From: an uncultured Lachnospiraceae bacterium
GTDB lineage: Bacteria; Bacillota; Clostridia; Lachnospirales; Lachnospiraceae
Assembly (NCBI GenBank): GCA_947177445.1
Contig: CAMWUL010000003.1
Coordinates: 1 to 64,000 of the forward strand
DNA: 64,000 nucleotides
Reading direction: 5' to 3'
A program made the position numbers and the translations under genes. Below the pieces are notes generated by a model, which searched no databases, was not told where the DNA came from, and worked only from the letters and a program-made list of their open reading frames with translations. Positions 17,726-26,600 of the stretch are shown piece by piece; position 1 is the stretch's first letter, and each line of letters begins with the position of its first letter.

Positions 17726-20700
17726 ATGAGACATTCTGAAAAACTGGAAGATACATTGCTGTGGCAGGGCTACTGTAAAAAAGCAGCACAGAACAGGGAA
17801 AAAATCGCCTGGGTGGAGAAGGTATGCAAAGCGGCTGTTGCGTATTTAAATGATGTGCGCCAGGAATTTAAAAACTATACTCTGCATGACGGAACGCATG
17901 TATTTAATGTGCTGGATGCTATGGGAGGGCTGCTTGGAGACTGGATGGAAAAGCTGACAGAGGGCGAGATGGAGCTTTTGATTCTGGCTGCCTCCCTGCA
18001 TGACTTGGGGATGGTTTACACAGAGGAAGAAAAGGCGCTCTGGCTGGAAAAGGAACGGTCATATAAGGATTTTCTGAAGACCTATGCCCCGGATTGGATC
18101 GGATGCAGACCCGGGGACTGGCCGGAGGATATTCAGCAGTGGTATCTTCGTATACAGCATCCCTTCCGGATTTTCGAGGTTCTTAATAATAAAGAGTGGA
18201 AAAAATTGATGGAAGAGCGGCCTGGGGAGATCGTCTCCATGCGGTGTATAGAGGCTGTCTGCCAGGCCCATGGAGAAGGACCGGAGGATATTCGCAGCAA
18301 TCCGGATTTGGAATATCAGGCGGCCAGCGATGTTGATCCTTTGTTTTGTGCGCTGCTGCTCCGGCTGGCGGATCTGTTGGATTTCGATGATACCCGTGCG
18401 CCCAGGGTGTTGTATGGCTCTGCGGCACAAAATGAGAAGAGCCGCCAGGAATGGCAGAAGCACCAGGCGTCTGCCGGTTTCCGCTATCCTGCAAAGCCCT
18501 CCGTACAGGAACTGCCATATAAGGCCCGCTGTAAAAATCCTTCCATTGAGCATGGGGTCAGGAGATTTCTGGATTGGGTGGACGAGGAATTGGAAAATTG
18601 CGCGAGACTGCAAAAGTTTTGTAACGCGGACTGGCAGAGACAGTTTCCCTTTCCGCGGGCTGTTTTGCGAAGTGAGATCGAATCTGACGGATATGTAAGG
18701 GGCGATTTTTGTCTCACGATGGATCAGGAACGGATATTAAAGCTGTTGATGGGAGAAAACCTGTACGACAACCGGGATGTTTTTGTGAGGGAGCTTCTCC
18801 AGAATGCCATTGACGCTGCCTTATTGCGGGGCCGGATGGACCACAATTTTATCCCGGAGGACTCAAGGATCGACTTTTGGGAGTGGATGGATAAGGAGGG
18901 GAATTTCTGGTTCCGCATAGATGACCAGGGAACCGGCATGACATTGGGAATGCTGCAGAGATATTTCCTGAAGGTAGGTAATTCCTATTACACATCACAG
19001 GAGTTGAAAGGAGATTTGTGTGACCATGATGTCACCGGAAATTATCATGGAATCAGCCGCTTTGGAATCGGATTTTTGTCCTGCTTTCTCTGCGGGGATT
19101 CTGCGGAAATTTCCACGCTGTATTTTGATCCGAAAAAAAATCGGAATGAGGAAGCTGTTTTAAGCCGATCACGGCAGACGGACTATGGTTTGCGGCTTCA
19201 GCTGCCTGGATTGACAGGATATTATACGATTAAAAATCAGGCGGAAAATCATCCGGCTGATCCGCTGCCCATGCCGGAAGCCTATGCTCATAAGGAAGCT
19301 GCAGGCGTTGATCGGCAGGGTTATCGGACGAAGCCGGGAACCTCCATTGTGATTCGGTTAAATCCCGGAAAACTGGGCACTGTCAATCTGCGGGAAACGG
19401 TGGGCAAATATCTCTGTGCCGCCAGAATGCCTGTGTATTACAATAACCAGCGGATAGGAAAAACCTATAATGAAGTTATGGATACGGTTCATAAACTGGC
19501 AGGGAAGACGGCTTATGAATTAAGCCCCGAATTGAAAAAGAAATATGACGAATGCTTTCCCGCTGTCAAAGGAAGGTATCCAAAGCTTGTATCCACAGTG
19601 ATGCCATTGGATACGGAGGAGAACAGGATCCTGCCCAATCTTTCCGGTGTGCTGATCAAAAATGAAGTATGCTTTGAACAGGAATTGTGTTGGGAAGAAA
19701 GGGGAGAGACTTTTCGGGTGGTGGATATAGCGGATTGTTATGGTAACTTGGATAAAATAAAATTGTATAACAAAAGCATATGTGTACATTTTTCTCCAAT
19801 CCGTTCAATTAAATGGTATGAGCTGAAAAGTGAATATAACTATGATCAGATAACCGCTTTAAAGAAGTGTCTGGATACATTTACAGCATGCCCTCAAACG
19901 GAAGATCAAATGGGGGAAGCGTGGCTCCCTTTTGCAAAGAAAGTGAGCATCCAGGAGATATGGGAAGCATATCTGGAAAGCTTTTATACAAAAAGTATTG
20001 TATTTGATTTCGGAGAATGTGGATGTCCCACAACCAGTTCAATTCTGGGAAATGAAACCAATTCGAATGTAACATATGTTTATCAAGGTGTAAAAGCAAA
20101 AGAAGAATCTGGCATTACATTTGGAAACAAAGTGATATTCCTGTTAGACGGAGAATGTAAGCCGGTAGTGGAGGTCAGCCGCTCTGAAATTGTGGATATG
20201 CCCTTGAATTTATTAGTAGCAATGGAAGCTGTTTTGCAAAAGCACAGAAGAGCAATCAGTGTGGGATTATATGATTACAAGGATTTAAACAAGGTAACTC
20301 TACGTGAGTGGCGGGAGGTGCGAAATTCTGCGGTGGGTCAATGGGTGCTGCAGAACCATGACGAGTATTTTAAAGGTATAATGGATAAACTTGAGAATGA
20401 ATGGCGAGCGGAAATATATAAATTTACATATCATTTTATTTTAAAAATATATAATATGGAAAATATGATAGATCATTTTGTCATGGCATATCTGCAGGAT
20501 CAGTATTCCATGACGATTAACTTTGAAGAGGGACAGATCATCACATTTTGTGACAAGGCTGAGAGGGGAGATGCCTTCGACATTTTCCCTCCGATGATGT
20601 TCTGTAAAGCGGCTACAGATCAAAGCCGTAAATATCTTTGCCATGCCGATTCTGCTTGCCGCAAAGGCATTAACATGGAGCATCCGTTTGCGGCCTGGCT

Positions 20701-20923
20701 GTTGGAAAACGCGGTTTTACTGAATCAGCATTTTCAACGGCAGTTTCAGCAGATTGTAGAATGTCTGCGTCGACAGGAAGCAGTAAAAATTATCAAAGAA
20801 TTTGGCATTATCCGAGAACAGCTGTGCACAATGTCAGCTCATTACGGATTAGAGGTTAAGGTAATCCCTCAATTGAACAGAGAGGACTTCTGGCCGCCGG
20901 AGTCCGGAGAAGGTGAGAGTTAG
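17726..20923 (+). CDS. HD-domain plus Hsp90-like ATPase protein
   Basis: A 1065-residue soluble protein with two recognisable modules. The N-terminal HD phosphohydrolase-like domain shows His54/His58 in LHDGTHVFNVLD, the His-Asp pair 92-93 in ASLHDLGMVY, His182 and the late Asp in LADLLDFDD (214-222). The next module is a GHKL/Hsp90-type ATPase: N-box RELLQNAIDAA (Glu356, Asn360), G1 IDDQGTGM (398-405) and G2 RFGIGFLSCF (445-454). The rest, about 460-1065, has an HtpG-like middle portion and then nothing I recognise. Similar HD-plus-HATPase combinations occur in bacterial conflict systems, so a defence or stress role is possible but unproven. It stands alone with a terminator behind it; the 211-nt region upstream shows no sure promoter. 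Confidence 0.85.
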   Translation: MRHSEKLEDTLLWQGYCKKAAQNREKIAWVEKVCKAAVAYLNDVRQEFKNYTLHDGTHVFNVLDAMGGLLGDWMEKLTEGEMELLILAASLHDLGMVYTEEEKALWLEKERSYKDFLKTYAPDWIGCRPGDWPEDIQQWYLRIQHPFRIFEVLNNKEWKKLMEERPGEIVSMRCIEAVCQAHGEGPEDIRSNPDLEYQAASDVDPLFCALLLRLADLLDFDDTRAPRVLYGSAAQNEKSRQEWQKHQASAGFRYPAKPSVQELPYKARCKNPSIEHGVRRFLDWVDEELENCARLQKFCNADWQRQFPFPRAVLRSEIESDGYVRGDFCLTMDQERILKLLMGENLYDNRDVFVRELLQNAIDAALLRGRMDHNFIPEDSRIDFWEWMDKEGNFWFRIDDQGTGMTLGMLQRYFLKVGNSYYTSQELKGDLCDHDVTGNYHGISRFGIGFLSCFLCGDSAEISTLYFDPKKNRNEEAVLSRSRQTDYGLRLQLPGLTGYYTIKNQAENHPADPLPMPEAYAHKEAAGVDRQGYRTKPGTSIVIRLNPGKLGTVNLRETVGKYLCAARMPVYYNNQRIGKTYNEVMDTVHKLAGKTAYELSPELKKKYDECFPAVKGRYPKLVSTVMPLDTEENRILPNLSGVLIKNEVCFEQELCWEERGETFRVVDIADCYGNLDKIKLYNKSICVHFSPIRSIKWYELKSEYNYDQITALKKCLDTFTACPQTEDQMGEAWLPFAKKVSIQEIWEAYLESFYTKSIVFDFGECGCPTTSSILGNETNSNVTYVYQGVKAKEESGITFGNKVIFLLDGECKPVVEVSRSEIVDMPLNLLVAMEAVLQKHRRAISVGLYDYKDLNKVTLREWREVRNSAVGQWVLQNHDEYFKGIMDKLENEWRAEIYKFTYHFILKIYNMENMIDHFVMAYLQDQYSMTINFEEGQIITFCDKAERGDAFDIFPPMMFCKAATDQSRKYLCHADSACRKGINMEHPFAAWLLENAVLLNQHFQRQFQQIVECLRRQEAVKIIKEFGIIREQLCTMSAHYGLEVKVIPQLNREDFWPPESGEGES

Positions 20924-20992
20924 AGATGCCCTTTTTGACAGAGGAAACAGATCGGCAAGTTGGTTGCTGACCTGAAGCAGTCCTCTTTTGTG

Positions 20993-21028
20993 AAAGGAGA
21001 GCTCCCTTTTTGGAGGAGGCTCTCCTTT
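20993..21028 (+). terminator. Rho-independent terminator
   Basis: AAAGGAGAGC and GCTCTCCTTT form a 10-bp stem with a loop of about 16 nt and a short T-run. It follows the HD/Hsp90-like gene by about 70 nt. Confidence 0.75.
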
Positions 21029-21049
21029 TCCTGTAAAGCACAGAGTATT

Positions 21050-21532
21050 TTAAAGCTTTGCCTTATATTTTTCCAGGAATGCCATAATTGCCTGCCGCTC
21101 TTCCTCCTGGCTCACATTGTCAACAAAGCTGCGGGAGTTCTGCTCCACATCGCTGAAGGAGAAATACATAGAGCTTCTGCCGCGTTCGGTGAAGTCCATT
21201 TCCAGCGTAGTCTCCTTCTTCCTGTATTTTATGGTTTTGACTTCTGAGATCTGGATTTCAAGAGGCTCGGAGGTCTCTGTCAGCTGGGTGTTTACCGGAA
21301 CGGCCACCAGCTTGAAATCCGACTCCCGATATCCGAATACAAGGCTGATAAACTGATACACCCGGGTGTCTGACAGGACGCCGCTTTCCTTCCAGGTGGA
21401 GCCTGTGGTGGCATAGAGAATCTGATAGGAATCTCCGTCTGCCACGGCATCATTAAACAGCCGGCGCATTTTTTCTTTGTTTTTCTGAGCTTCTGCCAAA
21501 TCGATTTTGGGTTTTCTTGAAAATAATCCCAT
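21050..21532 (-). CDS. Hypothetical protein, possibly PH-like fold
   Basis: A 160-residue soluble protein with no family I can name. A basic N-terminus (MGLFSRKPK) leads to a short helix, then a run of alternating beta-strand-like segments and a C-terminal helix ending AFLEKYKAKL, a layout seen in bacterial PH-like domains. The frame extends further upstream, but the ATG at 21532 is preferred because AAAGGAAC precedes it by 8-9 nt. No neighbour suggests a role. Confidence 0.7.
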   Translation of the reverse strand: MGLFSRKPKIDLAEAQKNKEKMRRLFNDAVADGDSYQILYATTGSTWKESGVLSDTRVYQFISLVFGYRESDFKLVAVPVNTQLTETSEPLEIQISEVKTIKYRKKETTLEMDFTERGRSSMYFSFSDVEQNSRSFVDNVSQEEERQAIMAFLEKYKAKL

Positions 21533-21648
21533 GATATGCAGTTCCTTTCTTTCTGGTATGCAAGGGCGCCAAAGGTTTGTTTCGCTTATAGCGCTCCAAA
21601 ACATTTTAGCACTCTTTACCGATTTGCACAATAGACCGTGAGAACATT

Positions 21649-21674
21649 AGCAATAATTAACCAGAAGTCAGCAA
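21649..21674 (+). promoter_or_regulatory. Candidate AraC-type binding site, operon A
   Basis: This 26-nt stretch reads AGCAATA-N-TTA-NNN-AGAAGT-N-AGCAA and matches the element at 37369-37394 at 21 of 26 positions. Two AGCAA half-sites lie 21 nt apart in direct orientation, the usual geometry for AraC proteins. AT-rich -10-like sequence (TAGTATAAAA near 21706) lies about 32 nt downstream, so the proximal half-site would sit close to the -35 region of operon A. Confidence 0.6.
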
Positions 21675-21768
21675 GGAGTAGAGAGATTTTTCATATCGAG
21701 AATGATAGTATAAAAGGGGAAAATGATACGCAGGCGTGTAAGTCAAACCCGGAAGGAGTGCAGAAGCT

Positions 21769-23622
21769 ATGAATCAAATAGAGGAGCATACAATGGACAC
21801 AGGAGAAAACATATCGCAGGAAGCCGGACTCAAAGGGCCGGGCACCGGAGCCAGGAGGCCGGAGGCCGGACCTAAGGCGCCAGGTGCCGGCCCTAAGGCA
21901 CCTTGGGACCCTCAAAAGAAACGGGGCGGTTTCTATCTTATGCGGGGCAAGGAGATCCACGGTTCCGTTTTGCCTGACGGGAGAGGCGTACAGTTTTTGT
22001 ATATGGACGGGGGCAGGATGGCCAGCAGCGCCCGGGTTGTGGGAAATCTCACGGATGAGTCCATGCTTGAGCTGCTGCAGACGGCGGAGGGGTTCCGGAA
22101 GCTGGTGCACAGCATTGGTGTGATGGCTGAGATGGAGCAGGGAGAGAGCAGCAGCCTGGATTTTGTGTTCCAGATGTATGGAAGAAGGGATCCCTATGTT
22201 TCCGGAACCCAGCTCCGGATGTCCATACCCACTGACGGCAGGGAGCAGGTGATTGTGCTGGCGGATCAGGAATGGTCGGAGGACGACGCAATGCCGGAGC
22301 AGATCCGGTTTGAGTTCCCGACCTCCGGGGAGATTGCCCGGGTGTGGGTAAGGCTGTATCTTCAGGAGGGATATGAGGCGCCCCAGGAGCCGGAGGAGCA
22401 GCCGGTGGACTTAAAAAGCAAAGAGTATCAGGAGCTGCTGAATAAATCGCTGATGCAGACAGGGAATCCCGCAAGGCTGCAGAGAGCCCTGGACCGGGCC
22501 AGGCGGGGAGAAGAGGTCACCATAGCTTTTATCGGCGGGTCCATTACCCAGGGGGCAGGAGCCGTACCCATTCACACGGGCTGTTATGCCTACAAAACCT
22601 TTGAGAGACTGTGCCGTCTGGCAGGAAGGGGAACGGAGGAAAATATTCACTACATCAAGGCGGGGGTGGGGGGAACACCCTCCGAGCTGGGAATGCTGCG
22701 GTATGAAAGGGATGTGCTCCGGGACGGCAGTGTGGAACCGGATATTGTGGTGGTGGAATTTGCCGTAAACGACGAGGGGGACGAAACCAAGGGGGAATGC
22801 TATGATTCACTGGTGAGAAAGATTCTGGGCGGAAAGAATAAACCGGCAGTAATTCTGTTGTTTGCGGTGTTTGACAATGACTGGAACCTGCAGGAGAGGC
22901 TGTCTCCTGTAGGAATCGCATATCAGCTGCCCATGGTCAGCGTCAGGGACGCGGTGGTGGAGCAGTTTTACCGAAAAACGGGAGAGGGCAGGATTTTTTC
23001 CAAAAATCAGTTTTTCTATGACTGCTATCATCCCACCAATCTGGGACATACAGTGATGGCCGACTGTGTGGACCGGCTGCTTCGGGCGGTGGAGGCTCTT
23101 CCCCGGCAGGAGGATACCCTGAGGCTGGATCAGGTCAGGCCGCCTCTGGGCGGGGAGTTCCAGTTTGTAAAGCTTTTTGACCGGGGAGCGGACAGACCGG
23201 ATATTCATGTAGACTGCGGCGACTTCTGCCACCGGGACGAGGAACTGCAGGCGGTGGAAATGGACAGGGATCTTGTGCCTACCAAAGAATTTCCCAACAA
23301 CTGGATGCACCGGAGGCGTGCCGAAGGGGAAAACGCCGGGGAGCCTTTTTCCATGGATATCCCTTTTTCCATGGATGTAACCTGTACGGCGCTGTTGTTA
23401 ATCTACAAGGATTCCGGAAGCAGTGACGTGGGGTGCGCTCAGGTGTGGGTGGACGGAAAGCTTGTTCTCACGGCGGATCCCCACGTGAATGGATGGACCC
23501 ATTGTAATCCGATGATCTGTTTCCGGGGGGCACAGCGCAGGCAGTACCATGTGGAGGTGCGTATGGCCCCGGGGGATGAGGAAAAGGAATTTACGATTCT
23601 GGGTTTTGGAATAGTGGAATAG
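21769..23622 (+). CDS. SGNH/GDSL hydrolase, probable carbohydrate esterase
   Basis: A 617-residue protein with an N-terminal beta-rich region and an SGNH hydrolase domain. Block I is FIGGSITQGAGA with the nucleophile Ser near 256, a block III-like Asn lies in FAVNDEGD (about 330), and the catalytic Asp/His pair is in DCYHPTNLGH (about 418). A further beta-sandwich-like region ends the protein. It lacks a signal peptide, so it should act in the cytoplasm on imported, acetylated xylo-oligosaccharides. Residues about 23-46 are a Gly/Pro/Ala/Lys low-complexity stretch made of near-repeats of GPKAPGA. It is the first gene of operon A, with GGAAGGAG before the ATG. Esterase specificity is inferred from context. 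Confidence 0.85.
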   Translation: MNQIEEHTMDTGENISQEAGLKGPGTGARRPEAGPKAPGAGPKAPWDPQKKRGGFYLMRGKEIHGSVLPDGRGVQFLYMDGGRMASSARVVGNLTDESMLELLQTAEGFRKLVHSIGVMAEMEQGESSSLDFVFQMYGRRDPYVSGTQLRMSIPTDGREQVIVLADQEWSEDDAMPEQIRFEFPTSGEIARVWVRLYLQEGYEAPQEPEEQPVDLKSKEYQELLNKSLMQTGNPARLQRALDRARRGEEVTIAFIGGSITQGAGAVPIHTGCYAYKTFERLCRLAGRGTEENIHYIKAGVGGTPSELGMLRYERDVLRDGSVEPDIVVVEFAVNDEGDETKGECYDSLVRKILGGKNKPAVILLFAVFDNDWNLQERLSPVGIAYQLPMVSVRDAVVEQFYRKTGEGRIFSKNQFFYDCYHPTNLGHTVMADCVDRLLRAVEALPRQEDTLRLDQVRPPLGGEFQFVKLFDRGADRPDIHVDCGDFCHRDEELQAVEMDRDLVPTKEFPNNWMHRRRAEGENAGEPFSMDIPFSMDVTCTALLLIYKDSGSSDVGCAQVWVDGKLVLTADPHVNGWTHCNPMICFRGAQRRQYHVEVRMAPGDEEKEFTILGFGIVE

Positions 23623-23669
23623 TGGAATAGAGGGATCAAAAAGTAAAGCTCATAGGAAGGGGACTGGAG

Positions 23670-26600
23670 ATGGAATTCAAAAAGGGAAATTTGCCGGCTC
23701 TTGTGGTGGAGGAGCAGGGCTATGAGGGAGTCAGAAGAATTGCCGGAAAGGTGGCAGAAGACATCCGGAAGGTTTTTGGGGAACGGCCCAGGGTGCTTAC
23801 AGACCGGGAGCTTTTGGAGGAGAAGCCCTCTTCGGTGATTCTATGCGCCGCCCTGGGGAAAAGCCGGATTCTGGAGGAGCTGGTCCGGGAGGGGATGGCG
23901 GACCTTGCAGGGCTTGTGAAGGAGGACGGTTTGCACAAGAGGGAGGTTTACCAGATCAGGCTCATTTTCCGGAAGGATACAGCGGATGATGCTTTGTCCC
24001 AAAAGCCTGCCGGAGCGCTTTCCTCTCTGCCAAAGGAAACGGAAAATATTCTGCTGATATGCGGAAGCGACAAGAGGGGAACGATCTATGGTATGTTTGC
24101 CCTGTCGGAATATATCGGCGTATCTGCGCTGTGCTATTGGGGGGATGCAGAGCCCCTGAAGCGGGAGAGGATGGTGATCGGGAGAGATATTGAGACAATT
24201 TCCCGGGAGCCCAGCGTCAGGTACAGAGGCTTTTTTATCAACGATGAGTGGCCCTGCTTCGGCAGTTGGGTCATGGAGCATTTCGGGGGCTTTAACGCAG
24301 AGGCCTATGACGCCGTGTTTGAGCTTCTTCTGCGGCTGAAGGGAAATTATCTGTGGCCTGCCATGTGGAGCGCATCCTTTCCTCTGGACGGACCGGGAAG
24401 CAAAAATGAGGAGCTGGCGGACCTCTACGGGGTTGTTATGGGCTATTCCCACCATGAGCCCTGTCTGCGGGCCAGCGAGGAGTGGGACAAGGTGCGGGGA
24501 GAGGGAAGCCGGTATGGTAATGAGTGGAATTTCTACACCAATGAGCAGGGGCTTTTGAATTATTGGGAGGATGCCCTGAAGCGCAGCGGCAAATATGAAA
24601 ATGTGATCACCGTTGGCATGCGGGGAGAGCGTGACACCTCCATGCTGGGAGAGCATTCTGCGGTCAGCGAAAATATCAGCCTGCTGAAGGATATTATCAC
24701 GAAACAGAAGGAGCTGATCCGCAGACATGTGAAGAGGGATTCGGATCAGATTCCCCTGATGCTGGCTTTGTATAAGGAGGTGGAGCCCTATTTTTACGGC
24801 GATGAGCAGACACCGGGACTGAAGGACTGGGAGGGGCTGGAGGGCGTCACCTGTATGTTCTGCGAGGACAATTACGGGTATATGCGGACCCTGCCCGGCG
24901 GGGAGCTTCGGGGGCATAAGGGAGGCTTCGGCATGTACTATCACCTGGATTATCACGGGGGACCCATTTCCTATGAGTGGGTGGACAGTACGCCGCTTAC
25001 CCGGATCTGGGAGCAGATGAGTGAAGCCTACGAATACGGAATCAGGGATATCTGGATCGTCAACGTGGGAGATTTGAAATTCCATGAGGTGCCTGCGTCC
25101 TATTTTCTTGCTCTGGCATATGATTACGACAGGTGGGGATACGGCAATCCGGACAGCAGCAGGGAATATACCGTGCTGTGGGCGGAAAAGAGCTTTCCCC
25201 GGGCCGGAGCCGCCCTGCAAAGACTGGCGGGAAAGGTATTGACTGATTATATCAGGATCAACAGTCTGCGAAGGCCTGAGGCCCTTCACGCCGGGGTTTA
25301 TCACCCCTGCCATTACGGGGAGACGGACAGAATGCTGGCGGAGGCGGAAGGTTTGGAGGCGGTTTCCTGTCAGGTGCTGGAGGAGCTGAGGAAGCTGAAT
25401 GAGCAGGCAAATTCGGAGAAGCCGGAAGACTTAAAGGAGCCGGGCAGGCCAGAAGACCTGATAGACCCGGATGAGCCGGGGCTCATGGGGGAGGCAGGCG
25501 CATATTACAGTATGGTTCATTTCCCTGCCATGGCCAGCATGAATCTGCTGAAGCTGCATTTATATGCCGGAAAGAATCACCATTATGCCGCCCAGGGCAG
25601 AGTCCTGGCAAATCATTACGGAAAGCTGGTGCAGGAGTGCATCCGGAAGGATCGGGCATATGTAAAGGAGTGGGCGGCCTTCCGGGAGGGCAAGTGGAAC
25701 GGCATGCAGCTGGCCCAGCACATTGGCTTCAACCGATGGAACGAGGATGATTACCGCTACCCGCTGGTGATGCAGGTGGAGCCGGTGCACCGGCCCAGAA
25801 TGAGCGTTTCCCGCAAGGATGAGGAAAGGGCAGTGACAAAAAGCTTTGGTCCGCCGGCGGTGATAGAGGTGCCGGATTTCCAGTATGCCGGATGCAGCCG
25901 GGTGGTTTTGGAGCTTGCTAACGGAGGCGTGGGCAGCTTTCGTTTTCAGATTACGGTGGAGGAAGCGGAAAACCGATCCGCTCTTCCGCAGTGGCTGTCC
26001 GTATCTCCCATGTGCGGGGAGGTGGATTCGGTCCGGGAGGTGGTTCTGGAATGTGACAGAGGCCTGCTGACAAAGACAGTCCAAAGAGTCAGACTGCTGG
26101 TGGAAGACGGCGACACAAAAGCTGCGGTGGAGATTTTGGGAAAGACGGCAGAGGGCGAAAACGCAGACAGCAAAATTGCGGACAGCAAAGCTGCGGACGC
26201 CGAATCCGCAGCTGCCGGACTGCCGCCGGTGACCTTTTTGGAGCAAAAGGGCCTGATTGTCATAAGCAGTGAACATTTTTGCCGTAAAAAGGATACCGAA
26301 AAGGGAAGCTTCCGGGTGCTTCGGGATTACGGGAAGCATGGCTGCGGAGTGAAGGTATTTCCCTCCACCGCTGTGTTTGGACAGGAGGAAGAAAGGCCGG
26401 AGGTGACATACAGGTTTTTTCTGGAAGAGGCCGGGGAATATCAGGTGGATCTGTTGACAGCTCCCTCCAATCCGTTAGCGGCAGGCGGCAGCGTCAATCT
26501 GATGCTGACAGGGGGAGAAGGAGAACCGGTGAAGCTGGAGGTGATTCCCGGTGATTTCCGGGCGGGAGATCCGGGTGACGGCAGATGGGCCGGTGCAGCG

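Noticed and set aside
23606..23632. Short tandem repeat of TGGAATAG after the SGNH gene
   Set aside because: Only three partial copies covering the stop codon; too short to infer a functional repeat.
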